Positions 1 through 5,049 of a stretch of DNA of 5,049 bases are shown here, in pieces. Position numbers and translations under genes: made by a program. Source of the DNA: an uncultured Bacteroidales bacterium (lineage in GTDB: Bacteria; Bacteroidota; Bacteroidia; Bacteroidales; UBA932); the NCBI GenBank assembly GCA_945982095.1, contig CAMFRR010000088.1, forward strand, positions 1 to 5,049, read 5' to 3'. The notes below the pieces were generated by a model. That model was not told where the DNA came from, ran no database searches, and was given only the letters and a program-made list of their open reading frames with translations. Positions within the stretch are counted from its first letter, which is position 1; every line of letters begins with the position of its first letter.

Positions 1-744
1 GTTGAGCACATCCTCCTGTTCCACGAAAGACATCTCGCAGTCTATCTGGGTAAATTCAGGCTGACGGTCGGCACGCAGGTCCTCATCACGGAAACAGCGC
101 ACAATCTGGAAATACCTGTCATAGCCTGACACCATGAGCAGCTGCTTGAATGTCTGCGGACTCTGAGGCAGAGCATAAAACTGGCCTGGATTCATGCGTG
201 AAGGAACCACAAAGTCCCTCGCGCCTTCCGGAGTCGATTTGATGAGGTATGGGGTCTCAATCTCCATGAAGCCCTGTGCATCGAGATATGAACGTATTTC
301 CTGTGCGAGACGGTGGCGCAGGGCAAGAGCCCTCTGAAGAGGAGGACGGCGAAGGTCGAGATAGCGGTATTTGGCACGAAGGTCCTCGCCTCCGTCAGAA
401 TTTTCTTCTATGGTGAAAGGAGGGGTCTGGGCCTTGTTGAGTATGTTTATGGACTCCAGCTCAATCTCTATGTCGCCTGTAGGAATCTTTGAATTCTTGC
501 TTTCACGCTCTATGACCTTGCCTGTGGCCTGAATCACGAACTCGCGGCCAAGGCTGTTTGCTGTAGCGGCCAGAGCTTCAGGAGCATCAGCTCCCACAAC
601 AAGCTGGGTCACGCCATAGCGGTCGCGCAGGTCTATGAAGGTCATTGCTCCAAGTTTGCGGGCTTTTTGAACCCATCCGGCCAGGGTCACTGTCTGGCCG
701 ACATTTTCTATGCGGAGTTCTCCGCAGGTATTGCTACGATACAT
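1..744 (-). CDS. aspS: Aspartyl-tRNA synthetase, N-terminal 248 codons (3' end beyond window)
   Basis: Class IIb aminoacyl-tRNA synthetase that charges tRNA-Asp with aspartate in the cytoplasm. The frame is open from ATG 744-742 to the window edge. It gives 248 residues, roughly 40% of a bacterial-type AspRS (E. coli enzyme about 590 aa). Visible in order: an N-terminal anticodon-binding OB fold (about residues 15-105, with [11 protein letters not shown] and FIDLRDRYG); YRYLDLRR (127-133); a motif 1 region EIETP (161-165); the flipping loop [13 protein letters not shown] (171-183); the aspartate-pocket segment [13 protein letters not shown] (191-203); and motif 2, [16 protein letters not shown] (218-233). 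Leu31 aligns with the position that is His in the non-discriminating Pseudomonas AspRS, so a tRNA-Asp-specific enzyme is inferred. No Shine-Dalgarno sequence precedes the ATG, as is usual in Bacteroidetes. The gene has its own promoter (806-837). Motif 3 and the rest of the catalytic domain lie outside the window. Confidence 0.98.
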   Translation of the reverse strand, partial: MYRSNTCGELRIENVGQTVTLAGWVQKARKLGAMTFIDLRDRYGVTQLVVGADAPEALAATANSLGREFVIQATGKVIERESKNSKIPTGDIEIELESINILNKAQTPPFTIEENSDGGEDLRAKYRYLDLRRPPLQRALALRHRLAQEIRSYLDAQGFMEIETPYLIKSTPEGARDFVVPSRMNPGQFYALPQSPQTFKQLLMVSGYDRYFQIVRCFRDEDLRADRQPEFTQIDCEMSFVEQEDVLN

Positions 745-773
745 CGGTTTTTGACGTTTTGTTATCTCTCAAT

Positions 774-789
774 TTCCGCAAGTGCGGAA
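774..789 (-). promoter_or_regulatory. Perfect palindrome / small hairpin in the aspS 5' leader
   Basis: TTCCGCA and TGCGGAA form a perfect 7-bp inverted repeat separated by two bases. As RNA it would be a 6-bp GC-rich stem with an ACTT tetraloop. It begins about 10 nt after the predicted aspS start point and ends 29 nt before the ATG. It lacks a U-tract, so it is not an intrinsic terminator. It could be a 5'-stabilising hairpin or a dyad operator for a dimeric protein, and the sequence does not separate these. The palindrome is seen directly; a function is inferred. Confidence 0.4.
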
Positions 790-805
790 CATTAATTATA
801 TCATG

Positions 806-837
806 CAAATGTAACAAAATAAACGGGAACAGACAAA
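806..837 (-). promoter_or_regulatory. Bacteroidetes-type promoter for aspS
   Basis: Read on the minus strand, a -33 element TTTG (837-834) is followed after exactly 20 nt by TACATTTG (813-806). The latter is a full match to the Bacteroidetes -7 consensus TAnnTTTG. The spacing agrees with the known 19-21 nt for the primary sigma factor of this phylum. Transcription should begin near 798-801, giving a leader of about 55 nt. The -33 element and spacer lie inside one arm of the hairpin at 823-894. Confidence 0.75.
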
Positions 838-894
838 TTGATTGCGTAAAGTGGAACATCTAGGATTAATATCATTTTGTGACCCTGTTCCCGT
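816..894 (-). terminator. Putative terminator: long imperfect hairpin plus U-rich tail after the lipoprotein gene
   Basis: On the minus strand ACGGGAACAG (894-885) pairs perfectly with CTGTTCCCGT (832-823). Inward, after a 4-nt bulge (881-884), ACAAAATGAT (880-871) pairs with ATCAATTTGT (842-833) with one mismatch. This gives 19 base pairs out of 20, around a 28-nt loop (843-870). The 3' arm runs straight into TTATTTT. The structure begins 50 nt after the lipoprotein stop codon, in the right orientation to end that transcript. The large loop and the A in the U-tract make it a non-standard intrinsic terminator. It also contains the aspS -33 element, so it may act on that promoter instead or as well. 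A short palindromic insertion element is another possibility, but no target-site duplication is visible. Confidence 0.5.
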
Positions 895-943
895 GAGCGT
901 CAAGCCTTGTTAGAGACTTAGATCAGCAAATGCTTAACTTGGT

Positions 944-2206
944 TCAGTTTAAAATCACCCCGAAACTGATGTCCGCTTCTCCGAATGAAGACTCTATTCC
1001 TTCCGTGGCCTCGATATATCTGCGACCCAGCTGACCGCGCCATATGACGTCATCGCGGGAACGGTATGGAATGTTGATATCGAAGCCATAGCTGCGAGAA
1101 TTATATTTGACTACGGCGCTGCAGTTCCATGAGGTGACTGTGCCTCCATCATCTTCCAGCAACATGAACACGCTATTCTGTATCTCTTCAGTCCAATCCG
1201 CCATCAGGAGTACGTTCAGCTTCCGGGGTATGTTGATTTCGTTTTGCCGCACTACCAGCATGAAATCCGTGATGGCAGTGTTGTAATACATGACATTGGC
1301 GTCTTTATCCCCTTCGAAATTCTTGAAGGCCTCAACACGCCCAAGTTTCACCCACACTTCGTTTGCACCTTGGAACCAGGAATCAAAATTCTGCCTGAGG
1401 GTAAGAGAGGTCATGATCAGGCTGCGACCCGACTCCTTTCCGGGAGGCTCGTCATCGAAATTGAATGAATCTTTACGTCTGGCAGAAGGCAGCACAGTTA
1501 TCTCCCCCGACCCGCCCCACGAAGGGTCGTTCTTTTGCAATACGTCCAAGGTGATACCTGTTGCGTCATTGTTGTTGCTTATGACCCACACCGGGCGTTC
1601 GAGTGAGAGTTTTTCATCCACAGCCATAGTGGTTATGGAGCCATCCTCATTTATGGCCCAGCCTATATTCTCTTCCGCTCCATTCATAGGGTCGAAAGTA
1701 ATCACCGGCAGACTCTTTCCGTCCCACAGCTCATGATTGGGCCAATAAATCTGATAACCGCTGTTTTCCAGATAATCCAGATACGCTTCTGCGCTGATGT
1801 TTCCCTGCGCGCCTGCCCCGATATCGGCTGAGGCCTTAGACAAAGAACCATAGTATTCCCTGAACAGTTCACGCAGGGGTTTGGAGTATTGTTTTAGGGG
1901 TGATGAGGCCTTGGTGCTTTCGTTAAGGTATTCACGCCCCACACCGGCTCCCGGGGCATTGAAGATGTTGGCCATGGTATATTCGCTGTCATAGCCGTTA
2001 TCGACAGAAGCCTGCACCGCATCGTGCACTTCCGCCATATGGTCAAGGCCGGGAGTACAGACTGTCAGGAGTTTGGCGACATCCGAGACGCTGACCAGCT
2101 GCGGTTCTTCGGGCTCTTCCACATAAGGATTTTCCTTGACACAGGACGAAGCCATAAGCAGGCCCAGAAAGCCTGTCAATACGAGGGTAAATAGTGTCCG
2201 TTGCAT
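944..2206 (-). CDS. Bacteroidetes lipoprotein of unknown function (420 aa)
   Basis: I do not recognise a named family. With the start at ATG 2206-2204 the protein is 420 aa and begins with a type II signal peptide: MQRT, a hydrophobic run, then the lipobox-like MASSC with Cys22 as the lipidated residue. The next residues, VKENPYVEEPEEP, are acidic and carry a K-E pair close to the cysteine. This resembles the surface-export signal known from Bacteroidetes lipoproteins, so outer-membrane anchoring, possibly facing outwards, is inferred. Residues about 40-145 look helical. Residues 150-212 contain WPNHELWDGKSLPVITF and RPVWVISNNN. Residues 260-420 look beta-rich and end in ISFGVILN. A longer reading from a TTG at 2278 is rejected, because it would translate through the terminator at 2236-2269 and bury the signal peptide. 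No promoter matching TAnnTTTG was found between that terminator and the ATG. A substrate or partner cannot be named. Confidence 0.85.
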   Translation of the reverse strand: MQRTLFTLVLTGFLGLLMASSCVKENPYVEEPEEPQLVSVSDVAKLLTVCTPGLDHMAEVHDAVQASVDNGYDSEYTMANIFNAPGAGVGREYLNESTKASSPLKQYSKPLRELFREYYGSLSKASADIGAGAQGNISAEAYLDYLENSGYQIYWPNHELWDGKSLPVITFDPMNGAEENIGWAINEDGSITTMAVDEKLSLERPVWVISNNNDATGITLDVLQKNDPSWGGSGEITVLPSARRKDSFNFDDEPPGKESGRSLIMTSLTLRQNFDSWFQGANEVWVKLGRVEAFKNFEGDKDANVMYYNTAITDFMLVVRQNEINIPRKLNVLLMADWTEEIQNSVFMLLEDDGGTVTSWNCSAVVKYNSRSYGFDINIPYRSRDDVIWRGQLGRRYIEATEGIESSFGEADISFGVILN

Positions 2207-2235
2207 AACATCATTTTCTTTTGCTGCAAAACAAC

Positions 2236-2269
2236 AAAAAAACATCCGTGTAAAAAACTGACACGGATG
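2236..2269 (-). terminator. Intrinsic terminator after prmC
   Basis: On the minus strand CATCCGTGT (2269-2261) and ACACGGATG (2251-2243) form a perfect 9-bp stem with a 9-nt loop. Seven consecutive T follow (2242-2236). It starts 25 nt after the prmC stop codon and ends 29 nt before the lipoprotein ATG. It should close the ddl-prmC transcript. Its position also argues against translation from the TTG at 2278. Confidence 0.92.
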
Positions 2270-2294
2270 CTTGGACAAAACTATGTAAGTTATT

Positions 2295-3197
2295 CTATTT
2301 CAAAAATTTGACGCAACGGTTCTTATTAGAGAAATCTTTGATTATTTCCACGTCCCTGAATCCCTTATCCTGGAAAAGCTGCCTTGCAGACTCTCCCATG
2401 GCCTCATTAATCTCCACGAAACAGTAATTATCCGTGTTTAAATGAGCGGCACAGATTTTTGCTATCTTTTGATTGAAAAGCATAGGGTCTGAGTCAGGAA
2501 CGAAGAGGGCGAGCGAAGGTTCATAATCCAATACATTGCTGCGCATGAGGGCCTTCTCGCTTTCGAGTACATATGGAGGATTGCTGACAATTATGTCAAA
2601 CGGAGCCTCATCCTTGAGAGCAGCCTCAACAGAATCATCATCGAGCAAGTCTGCCTGCACAAAGCGTGGCGCCCTCCCCTTCTCAATTTCAAGATTCTGA
2701 CTGCCGGCAACGGCAAGAGCATCAGCCGATATGTCCACGCCCACTACCTGGCTTCCCGGTACATTGAGGGCCATAGTCCAGGCTATGCAGCCGGACCCTG
2801 TACATAAGTCCAGTATGCGTACAGGCATGGCTTTGTCGCCGTAGGCGCTGCGATGGCGGTAGAGCATCATGGCCTGTTCAATCACATAACGGCATATCAG
2901 CTCAGTCTCCGGACGGGGAATCAGCACTGATGGGTTCAGCTTGAACTTGTGTCCGTAAAAGACAGTATATCCCAGCACATATTGCAAAGGTTCCCCTGCC
3001 ACCAGACGTTTCAAGGCAGCTTCAGCCTGAACCAGCATCTTATCCTTAATCTCGTATTCGGGATTCACCATGTAGGTGTAGCTTTCCACACCAAGATATT
3101 CGGTGCACAACACACCCACTATGGTATTGGCTTCTTCCGAAGGATATAATGCCGACAGCTGTTGACGTGAGGATACTACAAATTCCTTGAGCTGCAT
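2295..3197 (-). CDS. prmC: Peptide chain release factor N5-glutamine methyltransferase PrmC (HemK)
   Basis: Cytoplasmic SAM-dependent enzyme that methylates the glutamine of the GGQ motif in release factors RF1 and RF2, improving translation termination. The 300-aa length fits the family (E. coli PrmC 277 aa). Seen: a helical N-terminal release-factor-binding region (about 1-85) ending in EPLQYVLGYTVFYG (69-82); the family signature VLIPRPETEL (91-100); SAM-binding motif I, ILDLCTGSGCIA (128-139); an acidic motif II residue in VVGVDISADAL (151-161); and the catalytic NPPY (206-209), which holds the substrate glutamine. The ATG at 3197-3195 lies inside the end of ddl with a 22-nt overlap. The next Met is residue 43, which would remove much of the N-terminal domain, so this start is secure. 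The overlap suggests shared mRNA and translational coupling with ddl. A strong terminator follows. Confidence 0.97.
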   Translation of the reverse strand: MQLKEFVVSSRQQLSALYPSEEANTIVGVLCTEYLGVESYTYMVNPEYEIKDKMLVQAEAALKRLVAGEPLQYVLGYTVFYGHKFKLNPSVLIPRPETELICRYVIEQAMMLYRHRSAYGDKAMPVRILDLCTGSGCIAWTMALNVPGSQVVGVDISADALAVAGSQNLEIEKGRAPRFVQADLLDDDSVEAALKDEAPFDIIVSNPPYVLESEKALMRSNVLDYEPSLALFVPDSDPMLFNQKIAKICAAHLNTDNYCFVEINEAMGESARQLFQDKGFRDVEIIKDFSNKNRCVKFLK

Positions 3198-4195
3198 TTC
3201 GATTGTATTATCGTTGTAAGAAAATCTGTCATATCCATATCTGCCGCCTTGACCATTTTAGGCACAAGCGAAGCGGAGGTCATGCCCGGGATTGTATTAA
3301 CCTCAAGGAAATACAGGCCCTTCTCAGACAGGATGTAATCAACACGCACCAGACCCTCGCAGCCAAGGCGTGAGTAAATCTTGACTGAACTGCGCTGAAC
3401 CATATCCCACACATGTGAAGGAAGGTCAGCAGGGCATATCTCGTCACTCAGGCCATTGTATTTGGCCTCGTAGTCGAACCACTCTGTATGGGGTACTATT
3501 TCTACTATAGGCAAGGCCTTTGGGCCTTCTGGAGTAGTGTATACGGCGCAGGTAATTTCCCTGCCCGATACGGCTTCCTCTGCCATCACGGATTTGCCTT
3601 CACTGAATGCGTACTCCACAGCAGGCATTATGTCTTCAAGTTTCTTTACCTTGGTCACTCCAAAGCTGCTGCCTCCGTCTGTAGGTTTGATGAACATTGG
3701 AAAACCAAGTTCTGCCGCCCACCTTTCAGGATCGGCATCTGCAATTTTGCGTATGAAGACATCCTTGGCACATTTTACGTATGGCACGTCACGCAGATAG
3801 CTTTTGCAGCTGAACTTGTCGAAGGTGGTGGCTGCCACGAAAGAGCTGCAGCTGCTGAAAGGCATGCCTATCATCTCCAGGTAGCCTTGTATCTGGCCGT
3901 TCTCTCCCGGAGCACCGTGCTGCATTATGTAGACGAAGTCAAAGTTCTGCTTTTTGCCGTCGAGCATTACGCTGAAATCAGTCTTGTCCACTTCAGGAAG
4001 GCTGTCCTGGGGCATTTCCACCCTTTGTCCTTCTGCGTTCCAATAAGCTAGAAGCTGCCACTTTCCGAAACGGGCAAATATTTCATATACCTTGTAGAGA
4101 TTTCTGTCAAACTTTGAAGCGGTAAACTGTCCGCTCCTTACCGACACTTCCCATTCGGAACTGTCGCTGCCATATACAATCGCTAGATTTGTCAT
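3176..4195 (-). CDS. ddl: D-alanine--D-alanine ligase
   Basis: ATP-grasp enzyme that joins two D-Ala in the cytoplasm; the dipeptide is then added by MurF to complete the peptidoglycan pentapeptide. From ATG 4195 it is 339 aa, longer than E. coli DdlB (306 aa), in line with the Bacteroidetes form. Seen, numbered from that ATG: N-terminal LAIVYGSDSSEWEVSVRSG (4-22); HGAPGENG (93-100), a conserved substrate-binding segment; FIKPTDGGSSFGV (168-180), the nucleotide-binding loop; the omega loop with YEAKY (242-246); VRVDYIL (283-289); and FLEVNTIPGMT (296-306), with metal- and substrate-binding residues. The omega-loop Tyr is typical of true D-Ala-D-Ala ligases rather than VanA-type D-Ala-D-Lac ligases. 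An in-frame TTG at 4207 would add four residues (MCNI), but the ATG matches the normal N-terminus. The gene sits between a class A PBP gene and prmC, and its last 22 nt overlap prmC. Confidence 0.97.
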   Translation of the reverse strand: MTNLAIVYGSDSSEWEVSVRSGQFTASKFDRNLYKVYEIFARFGKWQLLAYWNAEGQRVEMPQDSLPEVDKTDFSVMLDGKKQNFDFVYIMQHGAPGENGQIQGYLEMIGMPFSSCSSFVAATTFDKFSCKSYLRDVPYVKCAKDVFIRKIADADPERWAAELGFPMFIKPTDGGSSFGVTKVKKLEDIMPAVEYAFSEGKSVMAEEAVSGREITCAVYTTPEGPKALPIVEIVPHTEWFDYEAKYNGLSDEICPADLPSHVWDMVQRSSVKIYSRLGCEGLVRVDYILSEKGLYFLEVNTIPGMTSASLVPKMVKAADMDMTDFLTTIIQSKCSSRNL

Positions 4196-4267
4196 GATGT
4201 TACACAAATTTCACAAGTAATAACTTGCTATAATTCAATTATTTGCAGAGCTTGCGACACTATCTTC
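4196..4267 (-). other. ddl leader / spacer after the PBP gene
   Basis: This is a 72-nt A/T-rich gap. It contains two small inverted repeats: CAAGT-AATA-ACTTG at 4214-4227 and ATAATTCAATTAT at 4230-4242 (6-bp arms around one base). Neither has a GC-rich stem plus U-tract, so I see no terminator. No full TAnnTTTG promoter is present; the closest match, GAAATTTG, has poor -33 spacing and lies too near the ATG. Co-transcription of the PBP gene with ddl is therefore the simplest reading, though not proven. Confidence 0.4.
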
Positions 4268-5028
4268 TCAATTAAAGAAATCGTCTTCTTCCACGGGAAC
4301 ATTTCCCGCGCCTGCACTCTGAACAATGTCCTCCCCACAATCAAGGTTCAGCTCGAAGTTCGGAGGGGCCACAAAGCCGGCATTGCTGTTGAGAGTGCCG
4401 TCCGCAAGACATTTCTTCATGAATATTCCCCAGATAGGAAGGGCCATGTTGGAGCCGCCACCCATCTGAAGGGTTTTGAAGTGTACCTGACGGTCCTCAG
4501 CTCCCACCCAGACTCCGGCAGTAATTGTCGGAGTATATCCCACAAACCATCCGTCCGCCTGGTCATTGTTGGTACCTGTCTTGCCGGCAATGTCACCCGG
4601 AAGATTGTAATAGGCACGCAACCTTATGGCAGTTCCCGAGTTGACCACACCTGACATAAGGTTCTCCATAAGATATGCCGAATGCTCGCTTATGGCCTCA
4701 CGCCTTGAGGTTGTGAAAGTAGACAGCACGTTGCCCATATTGTCTTCTATGGAGCTTACGAATATAGGCTTCGAGTATACTCCCTTAGATGGGAAGGTGT
4801 TGTAGGCAGGGACCAGCTCATAAAGCGAGAGGTCACACGAACCCACACAAAGCGAATAAACTTCAGGAAGGTATGAACTGATGCCCATGCGGCGCATCAT
4901 CTCTATCATGGCGGCCGGACCGAACTGCTTCATCAGATATGCCGAAATGTTGTTGGAAGACTTCATGAGACCCCACTTGAGTGTCACAAGCTGGCCTATC
5001 CACTCATCCTTGTCCGTACTCTTAGGAG
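4268..5028 (-). CDS. Class A penicillin-binding protein (PBP1A type), C-terminal transpeptidase part, truncated by adapter
   Basis: C-terminal part of a bifunctional peptidoglycan glycosyltransferase/transpeptidase, anchored in the inner membrane and acting in the periplasm. 252 complete codons are visible, from 5026 to the TGA at 4268. The frame continues upstream of the GTG at 4987 (13 more codons, PKSTDKDEWIGQL), so that GTG is internal and not a start. In the visible part: the SxN motif within LMKSSNNISAY (S23-S24-N25); the KTGT motif (149-152, codons 4582-4571) in GKTGTNNDQADGWFVGYTP; GVWVGAEDR just after; and an acidic tail PVEEDDFFN. The active-site SxxK serine, the glycosyltransferase domain and the membrane anchor lie upstream and are missing. 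The in-frame TAA at 5038-5036 belongs to adapter sequence, so it does not show that the gene is broken. The gene could be named mrcA/ponA, but the fragment does not settle which paralogue it is. Confidence 0.93.
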
Positions 5029-5049
5029 CTGTCTCTTATACACATCTCC
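5029..5049 (+). other. Sequencing adapter remnant: Tn5 mosaic end (Nextera)
   Basis: CTGTCTCTTATACACATCT (5029-5047) is an exact match to the 19-bp engineered Tn5 mosaic end. It is followed by CC, the next two bases of the i7-side Nextera adapter. The natural IS50 outer and inner ends differ from this hybrid at several positions. This is a library artefact at the end of the assembled sequence, not part of the genome. It creates a false in-frame stop in the PBP gene. Confidence 0.97.

Noticed and set aside
192..377. 61-codon minus-strand frame
   Set aside because: It lies in another frame within aspS, whose correct frame is unambiguous from AspRS motifs.
645..863. 72-codon plus-strand frame crossing the aspS start and promoter
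   Set aside because: It is antisense to the conserved AspRS N-terminus and runs through the palindrome and promoter; the protein resembles nothing I know.
745..894. T-box riboswitch controlling aspS
   Set aside because: The leader from the predicted promoter is only about 55 nt, with no room for specifier and antiterminator stems, and no T-box consensus sequence is seen. T-boxes are mainly a Firmicutes feature.
823..894. Complete MITE or insertion sequence
   Set aside because: The arms are short, no target-site duplication flanks them, and no transposase is near. It remains only as an alternative reading of the hairpin.
1290..1736. 148-codon open frame on the plus strand, with another at 1244-1468
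   Set aside because: Both are antisense shadows of the lipoprotein gene, with low-complexity translations and no start signals.
2207..2278. N-terminal extension of the lipoprotein from a TTG at 2278
   Set aside because: It would be translated from the prmC terminator hairpin and its T-tract, starts with TTG, and would place 24 residues before a complete lipoprotein signal peptide.
3488..4051. 187-codon open frame on the plus strand
   Set aside because: It lies wholly antisense to ddl, whose protein is conserved throughout. The plus-strand translation shows no recognisable domain and no leader or promoter.
4417..4617. 66-codon minus-strand frame
   Set aside because: It is an out-of-frame shadow of the PBP transpeptidase domain, across the KTGT region.
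5029..5049. Real Tn5/IS50-type transposon end interrupting the PBP gene
   Set aside because: The bases match the engineered mosaic end, not the natural IS50 ends, and continue with adapter bases; library contamination explains them fully.

Overview
The window comes from a member of the Bacteroidetes, most likely order Bacteroidales. The lineage call rests on four things: Bacteroidetes-type promoter elements (TTTG at -33, TAnnTTTG at -7) before aspS; A/T-rich leaders without Shine-Dalgarno sequences; a lipoprotein with an acidic stretch just after the lipobox cysteine; and the sequence style of the Ddl and class A PBP proteins. The genus cannot be told from the sequence alone. Every recognisable gene is on the minus strand, so transcription runs from high to low coordinates.

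Layout in transcription order. 5029-5049 is not genomic: it is the synthetic Tn5 mosaic end plus two further bases of the Nextera adapter. 4268-5028 is the C-terminal part of a class A penicillin-binding protein (transpeptidase domain with SxN and KTGT), cut off by the adapter. After a 72-nt gap without a terminator comes ddl (3176-4195, D-alanine--D-alanine ligase). It overlaps prmC (2295-3197, release factor glutamine methyltransferase) by 22 nt. A strong intrinsic terminator (2236-2269) closes this cluster. Then comes a 420-residue lipoprotein of unknown function (944-2206), followed by a 199-nt intergenic region (745-943). That region holds a 72-nt imperfect hairpin that probably ends the lipoprotein transcript, the aspS promoter embedded in it, and a small perfect palindrome in the aspS leader. 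Finally there is the first 248 codons of aspS (1-744, aspartyl-tRNA synthetase), which runs off the window.

Function. The PBP and Ddl both act in peptidoglycan synthesis: Ddl makes the D-Ala-D-Ala dipeptide, and the PBP uses the pentapeptide carrying it as cross-linking donor. PrmC and AspRS serve translation. The lipoprotein is the only gene without an assigned role. I found no mobile element, CRISPR array, tRNA or rRNA, and no sign of a new multi-gene system. The points most worth a second look are the adapter at the right end, the hairpin/promoter overlap upstream of aspS, and the unassigned lipoprotein.
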